Source: Lachnoclostridium sp. Marseille-P6806
GTDB taxonomy: Bacteria; Bacillota; Clostridia; Lachnospirales; Lachnospiraceae
Direction: 5' to 3'
Assembly: GCF_900625025.1 (NCBI RefSeq)
Contig: NZ_LR130577.1
Coordinates: forward strand, 186,001 to 250,000
Length of the DNA: 64,000 nt
In this document: in pieces, positions 50,887-60,059 of the stretch
How the letters are laid out: every line of letters begins with the position of its first letter
How positions within the stretch are numbered: position 1 is the first letter of the stretch
Made by a program: the position numbers and the translations under genes
Notes under the pieces: generated by a model
Told to the model about the DNA's origin: nothing
Database searches by the model: none
The model's input: the letters and a program-made list of their open reading frames with translations, nothing else

Positions 50887-51723
50887 TTACTCCCGCGCTC
50901 TGCCGATCACAAGGTGAATCAGAAACAGAAGCAGGTCAAAGACCACGATCGTCGACCCCACCGGCGTCGACGCAAGAATCGACACGATGATCCCGGCAAC
51001 CGCCCCCAGCACCGACAGAACCCCTGAGTAAATCATCACGCCGCGAAAGCTTCGCAGCACCCGCATCGCCGACAGCGCGGGGAACACCAGCAGAGCCGTG
51101 ATGAGAAGAGAGCCCACAAGGTTCATGGCCAGCACAATGATCACCGCGGTGATCACCGCGATCAACGTCTGATAGAGATCGGTATTGACGCCGGTCGCCC
51201 GGGCAAAGCTCTCGTCAAAGGTCACCGAGAAAATCCGATTGTACAGGAACGTAAATATCAGAAGCGTCAGCGCCGACAGCACGATGCAAAGCCACACCTC
51301 GCCCCGCGTCAGCGTGAGAATTGAGGTGGAACCGAACAGCGTGGTGCACACGTCGCCGGAAATATTCGCGGAATTGGAAAACACATTCATAAGGAGATAA
51401 CCGATGGCCAGAGCCCCGACCGAGAATACCGCGATCGCCGCATCCCCCCGGATTCTCGCCTTTCCGCCCCGCAGAAGCAGCACCGCCGTAAAAATCGTGG
51501 CCGGCAGGATCAGCAGCATGCGGTCCGTGAGCTTCAGCACCGAGGCGACCGCAAGCGCGCCGAACGCCACATGAGAGAGGCCGTCGCCGATGTAGGAAAA
51601 GCGCTTCAGCACCAGAACCACGCCGAGGAGCGAGGCGCACAGCGCGATCAGCACTCCGACAATAAAGGCGTAGCGCACAAAAGGAAATCCGAAATAATAC
51701 TGCAGTTTTTCAAACAGCGCCAT
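50887..51723 (-). CDS. znuB: Zinc/manganese ABC transporter permease (ZnuB-like)
   Basis: A 278-residue ABC-3 family permease with eight to nine hydrophobic segments. AFIVGVLIALCASLLGVVLV begins helix 1, RFSYIGDGLSHVAFGALAVA near 41-60 is the family signature, and LNLVGSLLITALLVFPALSA-type MNLVGSLLITALLVFPALSA lies near 200. GGAGG precedes the ATG. It follows the ATPase gene in the operon. Zinc is favoured over manganese by the Fur-type regulator at the head of the operon. Confidence 0.92.
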   Translation of the reverse strand: MALFEKLQYYFGFPFVRYAFIVGVLIALCASLLGVVLVLKRFSYIGDGLSHVAFGALAVASVLKLTDRMLLILPATIFTAVLLLRGGKARIRGDAAIAVFSVGALAIGYLLMNVFSNSANISGDVCTTLFGSTSILTLTRGEVWLCIVLSALTLLIFTFLYNRIFSVTFDESFARATGVNTDLYQTLIAVITAVIIVLAMNLVGSLLITALLVFPALSAMRVLRSFRGVMIYSGVLSVLGAVAGIIVSILASTPVGSTIVVFDLLLFLIHLVIGRARE

Positions 51724-51786
51724 AGCCGCCTCCTGTCAGCGCTCTGCACGGACCGGGCTCTCCCGTCCTGCCGCGTCCCGCCCTCC

Positions 51787-52491
51787 TCAGGGCTTCTCCT
51801 CCTGCTCCCGGAGCCTGTCCCAGAGCGGGCTTTTCATATATTCCTCTTTCGTGCCGTAAAAGCTGTGTCCGCTGTCGATATGCAGAATATGCGTCGCATA
51901 GCCGATGGCCGCCAGATCATGGGTAATCATCAGAACAGCGATGCCTTTCCGGTGGAGACTGTCGATCTGGTGATAGAACTCCGCCGTGGCCGCCGGGTCC
52001 AGTCCCGTCACCGGCTCGTCGAGAAGCAGGAGTCGAGTTGTTGCGCACAGAGCCCTTGCCAGCAGCGTCCTCTGCTGCTGACCGCCGGACAGCTGCCGGT
52101 AGCTGCGCCCGCGAAGCTCCCACATGCCGAGCTGCCGGAGCATGCTTTCCGCCAGCAGCTTCTGCTCTTTCGTATAGAACAGCGTCCGCTTCTTCCGCGT
52201 AAGCGTCCCGGAGAGCGCGACCTCCCACACACTCGCGGGGAAATCCCTCTGGACCTCGGTCTGCTGGGGAAGATAACCGATTTCCATCGGAGAAAGACCG
52301 TCCCCCACAGAGATCTCTCCGGCGCAGGCATCCTGAAGATGGAGCAGCGTCTTCATGAGCGTGCTCTTTCCCGCACCGTTCTGGCCCACAACGCAGAGAT
52401 AATCCCCTCGGTTCACTTCAAAGCTGAGCCCCGTGACAATCGGCTTTCCATTATAGCCCAGCGCAAGATCCCGGCATGTAATATAGGCCAT
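51787..52491 (-). CDS. znuC: Zinc ABC transporter ATP-binding protein (ZnuC-like)
   Basis: A 234-residue ATPase. Walker A GQNGAGKST is near 37-45, the Q-loop YLPQQTEVQRDFP near 78, signature LSGGQQQRTLLARAL near 135, Walker B LLLLDEPVTGLDP near 155 and the switch histidine in MITHDLAA near 189. The start at ATG 52491 has GGAGG five bases upstream. The frame continues 43 codons further upstream without family match and was trimmed. Confidence 0.93.
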   Translation of the reverse strand: MAYITCRDLALGYNGKPIVTGLSFEVNRGDYLCVVGQNGAGKSTLMKTLLHLQDACAGEISVGDGLSPMEIGYLPQQTEVQRDFPASVWEVALSGTLTRKKRTLFYTKEQKLLAESMLRQLGMWELRGRSYRQLSGGQQQRTLLARALCATTRLLLLDEPVTGLDPAATAEFYHQIDSLHRKGIAVLMITHDLAAIGYATHILHIDSGHSFYGTKEEYMKSPLWDRLREQEEKP

Positions 52492-52649
52492 TTCCGCCTC
52501 CGTTTCCGCAAAGGAATTTTCACTTATGACAGCAGGTTTCCGGCTGTGCCGCCTCATAAAGCTGCAGGAGGACCCGGAGCCGCCGCACCGGCGGCTGCCC
52601 GGATCCCTCCCCCTTTGCACTGATTCCGATCAGTTCTTTCTTAATTCCC

Positions 52650-53762
52650 TTACTGCTCTGCGCCGAGCGCCGCCGTCAGAGTCCCGAGATTGCTCTCCAT
52701 GGCGCCGAGGAAGCTCCTGCCCGTCGCAATATCCTCCGCCGAAACCGACTGCAGAGAATCCATGATCAGAATCTTCTGATCCTTGCTCTCGGTATTGTCC
52801 CGGATGGTTTCCGCAATCTTCTGATCCGAATTCTCAATGACCAGAATCGCGGGGAGCTTTAACTCGTCGGTCTTGCCGGCAAGGAACGTTATCGTCTCAA
52901 AGCTGGCCTCGGTCTCCGCGCTGCAGCCGACGAAAGCCGCATAATAATTCAGTCCGTAGTCGTCCACCAGATAGCGGAACGGGAAACGGTCGCCGAAGAG
53001 CACCGTGTCAAGCTTCGCCGATCCGACCACATCCGCATACTTCGCGTCGAGCTCCGCCAGCTCCGCCACATAGGCCTCACAGTTTGACTGAACCGCGTCC
53101 GCCTGCTCCGGCGCGATCGCCTCCAGCTCTGCGGCAATGCTCTTTGTCAGCTCCTGCGCATTTTTCAGCGAGGTCCACACATGCTCGTCATACTCGGGGC
53201 CCTCTTCCTCTTCTCCGGCCTCCTCTTCTTCCTCTTCCTCGGCCTCCATGCCCTCGACCAGCTCTTCCTCTTTCACCGCGTCGCCGAGCGCCTCCAGCAT
53301 GTTGATGGATCTGAGCTCCGGATTCACGGCGTTCGCCAGAGTGTCCTCCACCCAGCCGTCCGACTCGCCGCCGACATAGATGAAGAGATCGGATTCGCCG
53401 ATCTCTGCGATGTCCTCCGCACTCGCCTGATAGCTGTGCAGATCCACGCCGCTCTCCATCAGATAGGTCACATCGAACTGTTCCTCCATGCCTTTCACAA
53501 GCTGCATGGTCCAGTCATACTGGGGGAACGTCGTGCAGACGATCGACACTTTGCCCGCCTCTGCATCCGCTGCCGCCTCCGGCGCTTCCTCCCCGGCCGC
53601 TTCCTCTCCGACGGCTTCCTCCTCCGTTTCCGCCGCGATCTCCGCATCCGAAGTCATCACGCTGTCCGACGGCTTCTCTGACGGCGTGCTGCCGCAGCCC
53701 GCAAAAATCCCGGCCGCCAGCAGCGCCGCCGTCCCCGCCGCGATAAACTGTTTCATCTTCAT
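52650..53762 (-). CDS. znuA: Zinc-binding ABC transporter lipoprotein (ZnuA-like)
   Basis: A 370-residue cluster A-I binding protein with signal peptide ending IFAGC (Cys23). VSIVCTTFPQYDWTMQLVKG starts the fold near 73, ESGVDLHSYQAS near 103 has the first metal histidine, DEHVWTSLKNAQ near 190 the second, and FGDRFPFRYLVDDYGL near 257 the third site, where a histidine is usual. Instead of the His-rich loop of many ZnuA proteins there is a run of glutamates near 168-188. It follows the Fur-type gene and starts the transporter block. Confidence 0.9.
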   Translation of the reverse strand: MKMKQFIAAGTAALLAAGIFAGCGSTPSEKPSDSVMTSDAEIAAETEEEAVGEEAAGEEAPEAAADAEAGKVSIVCTTFPQYDWTMQLVKGMEEQFDVTYLMESGVDLHSYQASAEDIAEIGESDLFIYVGGESDGWVEDTLANAVNPELRSINMLEALGDAVKEEELVEGMEAEEEEEEEAGEEEEGPEYDEHVWTSLKNAQELTKSIAAELEAIAPEQADAVQSNCEAYVAELAELDAKYADVVGSAKLDTVLFGDRFPFRYLVDDYGLNYYAAFVGCSAETEASFETITFLAGKTDELKLPAILVIENSDQKIAETIRDNTESKDQKILIMDSLQSVSAEDIATGRSFLGAMESNLGTLTAALGAEQ

Positions 53763-53874
53763 ACTGATACTTCCCTTTCCGCCCGCCTACGCCGCAGGCA
53801 ATACCACAACTTCCGGCAAAGCATCCGAAACCGGGGAAGCCGCTCTTCCGGAACCGGAAAAGCCCAAAGTCCCG

Positions 53875-54297
53875 TCACCCGGCGCTCCCCGCCTTTTCGC
53901 GGCATTCGCGGCACAGCCCCATAATGACCGAACCGTCGCAGAGAATTGAAAAGCCGTGTTCCTGCAGAAGATGCTCCTCGACCTCCTGCATGAAGCCGCA
54001 GTCGAGATGTGTGATCTTTCCGCAGTCCCGGCACTTGAGATGCAGATGATGATGACACTCCTCGTGCCCCTCGATGTACTGATAGGTGCTCATGGTCTGA
54101 TCGGCGCTCCGGTATTTGAGAAGCTGCCCCTCCTGCACCATGCGCTCCAGATTGCGGTACACCGTGGCCTGATTGATATCAACCTGCTCCGCCTCGAAAT
54201 AGCGGCACATGTCCGATGCCGAAAAGCATCGGGACGCGATGCTGCGAGCATACGCCAGTATGATTTTTCTTGATCTGGTATTATACGTTCCTGCCAT
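53875..54297 (-). CDS. Fur-family regulator, probable Zur
   Basis: A 140-residue metal-dependent repressor. The winged helix has FSASDMCRYFEAEQVDINQA then TVYRNLERMVQEG at about 26-58. The dimerisation domain has CHHHLHLKCRDCGKITHLDC near 80-99 and the final CRECREK, two CxxC pairs for structural zinc. The operon context of ZnuACB suggests Zur. Start 54297 (MAGTYNTRS) matches family N-termini; ATG 54327 is in frame. A strong promoter and an inverted repeat lie upstream. Confidence 0.92.
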   Translation of the reverse strand: MAGTYNTRSRKIILAYARSIASRCFSASDMCRYFEAEQVDINQATVYRNLERMVQEGQLLKYRSADQTMSTYQYIEGHEECHHHLHLKCRDCGKITHLDCGFMQEVEEHLLQEHGFSILCDGSVIMGLCRECREKAGSAG

Positions 54298-54325
54298 GGC
54301 CGCACCTGCCGCATCGGTTCTGTCC

Positions 54326-54355
54326 ATTCGCAATTCCGCTCCGCAATTTGCGAAT
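54326..54355 (-). promoter_or_regulatory. Inverted repeat, candidate Zur operator
   Basis: ATTCGCAA and TTGCGAAT are perfect 8-base arms with a 14-base spacer, located just after the promoter of the Fur-family gene. Further TTGCAA-like half sites occur upstream (54414-54434). Autorepression is inferred. Confidence 0.4.
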
Positions 54356-54370
54356 GCTTTGCGAAATCGA

Positions 54371-54400
54371 ATTATAATAGAACCCTGCCTTGTTTGTCAA
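54371..54400 (-). promoter_or_regulatory. SigA-type promoter of the zinc uptake operon
   Basis: On the minus strand TTGACA (54400-54395) is followed after 18 bases by TATAAT (54376-54371). Confidence 0.8.
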
Positions 54401-54513
54401 TAGATCTGCGAAAGAGTTGCAAATTCAGATGCAAAGGATGCAGCTGATCCGCCAATGGTTCCGGTGGAAAAATTCCGGGCGGATCCTCTGTGCCGTTTCT
54501 CCGGGCCTCCGCT

Positions 54514-55170
54514 TCACAGAACTTTCTGTCCGTTCGCTTTCAGCCGGAATGTCACGCCCAGCACCTCCGCGGCGCGGCGGCACATGACCATGCGGTTCAG
54601 AAAGATCTCGAAATAATCGTACATCGTGCAGATTGACTCGTCGATCTGAAGATTCAAGGTAATCGTATTTTTTTCTTTGTCGTACAGAAGATTCTGCCCC
54701 GTCACGGCATAGTTTACCCGGTCGTGGATATCGAACTGTACGGGATCCTTGGTACGCACGCGGTTCCGCCGCACATCCGTCTTGTCCGCAATGATGAGCG
54801 CCGCCGAAACAGGGTCCGAGGCGGTTCCCGTCGATTCGTCGTGATTGGCGATGGCCGCCACGACGGTCACGCGGTCCTCGAGCGGCATATCGTATTTCCG
54901 CAGGATATCATTCACCAGCAGCGCGCCGTACTCCGCGTGATGGGAGCGGTTCACTGCATTTCCGATATCGTGCAGAAAACCGGCGATCCGCGCAAGTTCC
55001 ATTTCATGCTCCGGATAGCCCAGCTCCGCAAGAAGCTGCGCCGCCTGCTTCGCGACAAGCGCCGCATGTCCCGCCGAGTGATCCGTGAAGCCCAGATGCC
55101 CGAGAATCTCGTTTCCTTTCCGGTAATAGGCCAGAATCTCCGGATCCTGCATCAGCTCTCTGTAATCCAT
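54514..55170 (-). CDS. HD domain phosphohydrolase
   Basis: A 218-residue cytosolic HD protein. Metal ligands lie in DHSAGHAALV near 29 (first His), GFLHDIGNAVNRSHHAEYGA near 63-82 (the HD pair) and IANHDEST near 107, then the aspartate in IADKTDVRRNRVR near 125. The conserved DIHDRVNYAVT segment follows near 146. Substrate unknown; relatives hydrolyse nucleotides or cyclic nucleotides. The ATG 55170 has AAAGGA eight bases upstream. Confidence 0.85.
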   Translation of the reverse strand: MDYRELMQDPEILAYYRKGNEILGHLGFTDHSAGHAALVAKQAAQLLAELGYPEHEMELARIAGFLHDIGNAVNRSHHAEYGALLVNDILRKYDMPLEDRVTVVAAIANHDESTGTASDPVSAALIIADKTDVRRNRVRTKDPVQFDIHDRVNYAVTGQNLLYDKEKNTITLNLQIDESICTMYDYFEIFLNRMVMCRRAAEVLGVTFRLKANGQKVL

Positions 55171-55228
55171 AGGTATCGTCCTTTCTCCATGTTCCGCTTT
55201 CGCACTTTCCGCCTGCACCTCACCGCAG

Positions 55229-56698
55229 TCACGGCTTCATTCCGCTTCGAATCAGATTTTTATAGAAATCCACGCAGCCCGGCAGACAGAGATATTCGAT
55301 GTTTTCGTCCAGTCCATGCATCCCCTTCATCTGCTCCGGCCCGTAGATCACCGGGGCAAAGCGCACGACGCTGTCACAGATTTCCTGATAGCAGCGGGCG
55401 TCCGTCGCGCCGGTCATGACATAGGGGCTTCCGGGAAGCCCCGGGAATGTCTCCCCGATCACACGCTGCAAAAGGCGAAACGCCTCTCCGTGAATATCGA
55501 CCGGCGGCGTGTAGTCATCCGCATGCTGCACCGTCATGGCAAGGCCGTGCTTTTCCGCTCTTGCCCGGATGAGAGAGAGGCTCTCCTCCTTTCCCTGATG
55601 CGGGATAAAGCGCATATTCGCGCCCAGCGTCGCCTCCTGCGGCAGAACGTTGAACGCGTTCGACCCTTTCTGCATGGTGAACGCGATGGTCGTCTGCAGC
55701 ATGGCCCTCGCCTGAGCCGAAAGCGCCGGCAGGAGCCGGAGAAGAAGCGGGCGGAACAGCCACAGGTTTCCGAACACCAGCCGCAGCCCGAAGCTCCCGT
55801 AGGGCGCAAGCGCCTCGAACATCGCCTGCACCTCCGGCAGCATACGCCGCCGGAACGGCGAATGATGCTCTGTCTCGTGGACAAAATCCGCAAGGCGCGC
55901 AATCGGCGAATTTCCTGCCGGAGCGCTCGCATGTCCCCCGCGGCTCTTTGCCGTAAACACCACATCCGCCTTTCCCTTTTCAAAGACGCCCACCATCGCG
56001 AAATTGCCGCGGATGCCGCCTATCGGATCCGTGATGATGCCGCCGCCTTCATCGCACACAAGCCACGGCCGCACGCCTCTTTGCTTCAGCTCCTCCACCA
56101 GCTTCGGGCAGCCGTCTCCCGCCCATTCCTCCGTGCAGGAGGAGGAAAGCCAGACATCCTGCTCCGGGACATAGCCCTCCCCCAGAAGCTCCTCCACCGC
56201 CTGAAAAAAGCCCATGAGCGAGCATTTGGTATCGGACGCGCCGCGCCCCCACACCTTTCCGTCCGCAATATCGCCGGAAAACGGCGCATGCTTCCATTCG
56301 CCCTCCGCCGGAACCACATCCTGATGGCTCATGAGAACCAGCGGACGGTCATGTTTTTTCCCGCGCCAGTAAAACAGCAGATTTCCGTCAAGCTCCGTTT
56401 TTTCGAGCGCCGCATGCACTCGGGGAAAGAGCTCCGCAAGGACTGCATGAAAGCGGAGAAATTTTTCCCTGTCCCGCACTCCCGCCTGCGACACCGTCTC
56501 GCAGCGTATCATCTGCGCCAGCGTTTCCGCATAACGGCGCGCACGGGCCTCCGTTTCCGCATCCCCGGACGGCCGGTAAGCCGATTGCTTCGCCGGGGTA
56601 AAAAGCGTGCGGAGAAGAGCCGCGAGAAGCAGGAGCACCGGCACGCAGAAAATGATCAGAACACCATACAGAAGCACAGACAGAACACCCCTTTCCAA
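55229..56698 (-). CDS. M20 family metallopeptidase, membrane-anchored
   Basis: A 489-residue M20 peptidase with one N-terminal membrane helix (about 6-30). Metal ligands: LMSHQDVVPA near 115 and GRGASDTKCSLMG near 139, then the catalytic glutamate pair in SSCTEEWAGDG near 172, a ligand in CDEGGG near 201, and the final histidine in KGMHGLDENIEY near 462. It resembles the PM20D1/carboxypeptidase S group acting on N-acyl amino acids or dipeptides. The DUF5058 pair upstream may move the substrate (inference). Confidence 0.9.
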   Translation of the reverse strand: MERGVLSVLLYGVLIIFCVPVLLLLAALLRTLFTPAKQSAYRPSGDAETEARARRYAETLAQMIRCETVSQAGVRDREKFLRFHAVLAELFPRVHAALEKTELDGNLLFYWRGKKHDRPLVLMSHQDVVPAEGEWKHAPFSGDIADGKVWGRGASDTKCSLMGFFQAVEELLGEGYVPEQDVWLSSSCTEEWAGDGCPKLVEELKQRGVRPWLVCDEGGGIITDPIGGIRGNFAMVGVFEKGKADVVFTAKSRGGHASAPAGNSPIARLADFVHETEHHSPFRRRMLPEVQAMFEALAPYGSFGLRLVFGNLWLFRPLLLRLLPALSAQARAMLQTTIAFTMQKGSNAFNVLPQEATLGANMRFIPHQGKEESLSLIRARAEKHGLAMTVQHADDYTPPVDIHGEAFRLLQRVIGETFPGLPGSPYVMTGATDARCYQEICDSVVRFAPVIYGPEQMKGMHGLDENIEYLCLPGCVDFYKNLIRSGMKP

Positions 56699-56777
56699 AA
56701 TTCAAAACACTCGTTTCACGTCGCATATACCGGCCGGAGAACAGGCTTACCACACAGAAAAACTGCTTTCCTGCGCT

Positions 56778-57455
56778 TTATGTCGATCTGCGGAAGCCAA
56801 GATAGCCCAGACCGATCGTGACGGCGCCCGCCGGCAGAATCAGAATGCTGGTCTGCGACGCCAGCGACGGCACAAAGAGAAAAAGCAGACTCATCATCAG
56901 CAGAGGCACCAGCGCAAGGCGCAGATTTCTGCGGTAATACTGATACCCCATTGCGCCGAACAGCGCCGGAACCACATTAGCAAAGGCGGGCGCAAGCGTC
57001 TCGCTCCGAAGCACCGGCTGGAGCGGCGCAAGAAGAAGCACGCCGAGGGCAAGCACCACGATCGTCACAAGGCTCGAGGCCGCGATGGAGAGCGTGGAGA
57101 CGATCTCATTCTCCGCCGTTCCCGTCCTTGTCCCCGCAATGTCCCGCGCATTCATGGCGCAGGGGATTTTCAGATTGATGAGATTCCCTGTGATGAACGC
57201 GAGGTACCCGCCGCCGGAGCCGAGCATCGGCGTGTAGACCAGAAATTCCGCGACGCTTGAAACCGTCCAGACGATCCCCACGGAGAGAAAAGCCCGTCCC
57301 GCCGCAGGAAGGTCCGGCATCGCGCCGAATACCGCGCCGATAAGAAACGGCGCGCCAAGGAGCAGCACCAGCGTCGCCAGAGAAGCAAATCTTCCGATGC
57401 GGTGCGTCTTATCCGTGTACTGTTCTAAATATTCTGTTCTCTGCTTTTCGTCCAT
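56778..57455 (-). CDS. Polytopic membrane protein, partner of DUF5058 protein
   Basis: A 225-residue protein with about six hydrophobic segments after a charged N-terminus (QRTEYLEQYTDKTHRIGRF). LVYTPMLGSGGGYLAFITGN near 72-91 and KIPCAMNARDIAGTRTGTAE near 96 are notable, the latter a polar loop that could face a substrate. I cannot name a family number for it, but it pairs with the DUF5058 protein upstream as a probable two-component transporter. GGGGGA precedes the ATG by five bases, next to an R2 repeat. Confidence 0.75.
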   Translation of the reverse strand: MDEKQRTEYLEQYTDKTHRIGRFASLATLVLLLGAPFLIGAVFGAMPDLPAAGRAFLSVGIVWTVSSVAEFLVYTPMLGSGGGYLAFITGNLINLKIPCAMNARDIAGTRTGTAENEIVSTLSIAASSLVTIVVLALGVLLLAPLQPVLRSETLAPAFANVVPALFGAMGYQYYRRNLRLALVPLLMMSLLFLFVPSLASQTSILILPAGAVTIGLGYLGFRRST

Positions 57456-57460
57456 TTTTA

Positions 57461-57514
57461 TCCCCCTCGCCGCGTTCTTGGCGCATCCGCGGCGATTTCA
57501 TCCGATTCGTCGCT
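57461..57514 (-). repeat. R2 5'-UTR repeat, copy c
   Basis: Minus strand GCGGATGCGCCAAGAACGCG then GCGAGGGGGA ends directly in the ribosome site of the 56778-57455 gene. It shares GCGGATGCG-C-AAGAACGC-GGC with copy b. Confidence 0.45.
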
Positions 57515-57533
57515 TCAAAGCCCTTTTGCGGCT

Positions 57534-58256
57534 CTATGCAAGCACAACCGCCGCGAGCATCCCGATCAGCATGCTCCCCGCGACGGAAAAGCTCTCAAGC
57601 CATGACAGGCGCCTGTGCTTTGAAAGAGCGGTAAACAGCGCCATCGCCGCGGCAGAAGCCGCGCAGACCGCCAGAGGCACAATCCCGCTTCCCGTCGCCG
57701 CGCCGCCGATATAGCTGCCGAGGTAACAGCTGATGAGGCCGATGAACATCGCGGTCATCGCCGTATCCGCAAAGCCCTTCTTTCCCTTTTTCGCGTTTTC
57801 CTCTTTCGTCCCGAGCTTCTCCGTATAGCGCCGGTTGAAAAACAGGGAAAGAACCATGCCCCACATGATGCAGCCGCTCATAAGGAGGGCGATCGTCGCA
57901 AAGGCGCGCGGCGTCATGCCCTGCGCGGAAAGCCCTCCGATCCCGACCTGCTCCGCCGCAGCCTGCGCAACCTGCGTCTCATAGTGCAGCGCGCCGATCA
58001 CCGACAGGCGAAGCCACGGCCACGGCGTGCCGAGGCTCCCCGAAAGCGCGATGACGCCGAGCAGAATCCCGACGCTCGGAAGAACCGTAAACGCCGCGCT
58101 CGAGGTCACAGCGCGCCGCAGTCTGCCCGGCTCCATTCCGATCGCAAGCCCCGCGCGCCACGCGCGAAACAGGAAAATCACGCAGATCGCCGCGACGAAC
58201 AGAATGATCGCCCCGCAGATCAGGTACAGCACCGGACTGTTCAGTTGTTCCTGCAT
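57534..58256 (-). CDS. DUF5058 family membrane protein
   Basis: A 240-residue protein with about six hydrophobic segments. The start reads SPVLYLICGAIILFVAAICV; VTSSAAFTVLPSVGILLGVI near 49-68 and the loop LGTPWPWLRLSVIGALHYE near 74 are the parts I associate with DUF5058. The central loop is basic (KEENAKKGKKGF). Function unknown; with its membrane partner and the M20 peptidase it looks like an uptake-plus-hydrolysis unit. The ATG 58256 has GGAGG eight bases upstream; longer upstream frames were rejected. Confidence 0.8.
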   Translation of the reverse strand: MQEQLNSPVLYLICGAIILFVAAICVIFLFRAWRAGLAIGMEPGRLRRAVTSSAAFTVLPSVGILLGVIALSGSLGTPWPWLRLSVIGALHYETQVAQAAAEQVGIGGLSAQGMTPRAFATIALLMSGCIMWGMVLSLFFNRRYTEKLGTKEENAKKGKKGFADTAMTAMFIGLISCYLGSYIGGAATGSGIVPLAVCAASAAAMALFTALSKHRRLSWLESFSVAGSMLIGMLAAVVLA

Positions 58257-58333
58257 GGAAAACTCCTCCTTGATATACATTCTGCCTTTCTTATGGTAAA
58301 ATTTCGCACAAAGCGCCGTCACGGAGGATTCCT

Positions 58334-59713
58334 ATGCTGAAAACGATCGAAACAATAAACAGCGCCGTCAATAATTTTATCTGGGGCGTTCCGGCCATGA
58401 TCTGCATTCTCGGCGTCGGACTTCTTCTCAGCATACGCACCCGCTTCATACAGGTGCGGAAATTCCGCTACGCAATCCGGGTCACCATCGGACGGATGTT
58501 CCGCAGGCGGGAGGCAGAAGACGGCGCAATCACGCCGTTTCAGGCAGTGTGCACGGCGCTCGCCGCAACCATCGGCACCGGAAACATCGCCGGCGTCGCC
58601 GGAGCCATCGCCATCGGCGGGCCGGGCGCCGTCTTCTGGATGTGGATCTCCGCCTTTCTCGGGATGTGCACAAAATTTGCGGAGGTCACGCTGGCTGTCC
58701 ACTTCCGGGAGACCGGCAGAAACGGAGAGTACGTCGGCGGTCCCATGTATTATATCCGAAACGGCCTCGGCCGGCACTGGCAGTGGCTCGCCGTGCTTTT
58801 CTCCGCATTCGGCGTTCTGACGGTCTTCGGCACCGGCAACGCAACACAGGTCAACACCATCATCACCGCCATCAACGAAGCGCTCCTCAATTACGGCGTG
58901 ATCGGAAAGAACAGGCTCCCTGCCGTCAATCTGTGCACCGGCATCGTCATCACGCTCCTTGTCGCCGCAATCCTCCTCGGGGGCATCAAGCGGATCGGGC
59001 GTGTCGCGGAAAAGCTTGTTCCGTTCATGGCGCTCCTCTATGTCATTCTAGCTCTCGGCGTCGTCTTTGTGAACCTCCGGTCCGTTCCCGCTGTGTTCAT
59101 CTCCATTTTCCGGGGCGCATTCCAGCCCGCCTCCGTGACGGGCGGCATCGTGGGGAGCTTCTTTCTCAGCATGAAAAAGGGCGTCTCCCGGGGAATTTTC
59201 TCCAATGAGGCCGGCCTTGGAACCGGCTCCATCGCCCATGCCTGCGCCGATACGCGAAAACCCGTAAAGCAGGGCTTCTTCGGTGTCTTTGAGGTCTTTG
59301 CCGACACCATCGTGATCTGCACCCTGACGGCTCTGGTCATTCTGTGCAGCGGCGTCCCAATCCGCTTCGGCGAGGCCGCCGGCGCGGAGCTGACAATCAG
59401 CGGCTTCACCGCAACCTACGGGAACTGGGTCTCGATCTTCACGGCCGTCGCGATGTGCTGCTTCGCTTTTTCCACGATTCTCGGCTGGGGACTGTACGGC
59501 GCCCGCTGCATCGAATTTCTGTTCTCGGCAAAGGCCGTGCGCCCTTTCATGGTCGTCTACTCTCTGGTCTCCATCCTCGGCGCCACCGTGAAGCTGGGAC
59601 TGATCTGGGATATCGCCGACACGTTCAACGGTCTGATGGCGATCCCGAACCTGATCGCACTGATGCTGCTGTCCGGAACCGTTGTAAGACTGGTGCGGGA
59701 ATACAGAGAATAG
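58334..59713 (+). CDS. Sodium:alanine/glycine symporter (AGCS family)
   Basis: A 459-residue symporter with about eleven hydrophobic segments. The family motif TALAATIGTGNIAGVAGAIA near 74-93 and GGPGAVFWMWISAFLGMCTK near 95-114 identify it, with GIFSNEAGLGTGSIAHACAD near 289-308. It imports alanine or glycine with sodium or protons. A GGAGG box lies six bases before the ATG. It is divergent from the DUF5058 gene. Confidence 0.95.
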   Translation: MLKTIETINSAVNNFIWGVPAMICILGVGLLLSIRTRFIQVRKFRYAIRVTIGRMFRRREAEDGAITPFQAVCTALAATIGTGNIAGVAGAIAIGGPGAVFWMWISAFLGMCTKFAEVTLAVHFRETGRNGEYVGGPMYYIRNGLGRHWQWLAVLFSAFGVLTVFGTGNATQVNTIITAINEALLNYGVIGKNRLPAVNLCTGIVITLLVAAILLGGIKRIGRVAEKLVPFMALLYVILALGVVFVNLRSVPAVFISIFRGAFQPASVTGGIVGSFFLSMKKGVSRGIFSNEAGLGTGSIAHACADTRKPVKQGFFGVFEVFADTIVICTLTALVILCSGVPIRFGEAAGAELTISGFTATYGNWVSIFTAVAMCCFAFSTILGWGLYGARCIEFLFSAKAVRPFMVVYSLVSILGATVKLGLIWDIADTFNGLMAIPNLIALMLLSGTVVRLVREYRE

Positions 59714-59722
59714 GATTTCCTC

Positions 59723-59751
59723 TTTACAAATTTTCTCTCTCCGGCTATGAT
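59723..59751 (+). promoter_or_regulatory. Promoter of the FMN riboswitch-ribU unit
   Basis: TTTACA (59723-59728) and TATGAT (59746-59751) are 17 bases apart, about 20 bases before the riboswitch begins. Confidence 0.75.
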
Positions 59752-59772
59752 TAAGCTGTTCCAATACAACTT

Positions 59773-59896
59773 AGATCTTCGGGGCGAGGTGAAATTCCTC
59801 ACTGGCGGTATAGTCCGCGACCCGTAAGGCACTGCGCCTGCGGCTGATTCGGTGCAACTCCGGAACCAACAGTACAGTCTGGATGAAAGAAGATAT
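59773..59896 (+). promoter_or_regulatory. FMN riboswitch (RFN element)
   Basis: The sequence carries the RFN core: ATCTTCGGGGCGAGGTGAAA, TTCCTCACTGGCGGTATAGT, CCGCGACCCG, GATTCGGTGCAACTCCGGAA then CAACAGTACAGTCTGGATGA, closing with AGAAGAT against ATCTTC of P1. FMN binding should terminate transcription at the hairpin downstream and lower ribU expression. Confidence 0.97.
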
Positions 59897-59959
59897 TCTG
59901 CGCGTTGTTCCCGTCTGTTTTCAGACCGGCGGCACCGCGAAGCACAGATGATGACAGAA

Positions 59960-59996
59960 GCCGCCCCGGATCATACGATCCGGGGCGGCTTTTCTC
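59960..59996 (+). terminator. Regulatory terminator of the FMN riboswitch
   Basis: GCCGCCCCGGAT pairs perfectly with ATCCGGGGCGGC around CATACG and is followed by TTTTCTC. It lies between the aptamer and ribU. Confidence 0.88.
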
Positions 59997-60059
59997 TCTA
60001 TCCGCTCCCCTGATCCCCACACGGGCACGTAAGCGCCCCGCATGAGAGGAGAACACAAT

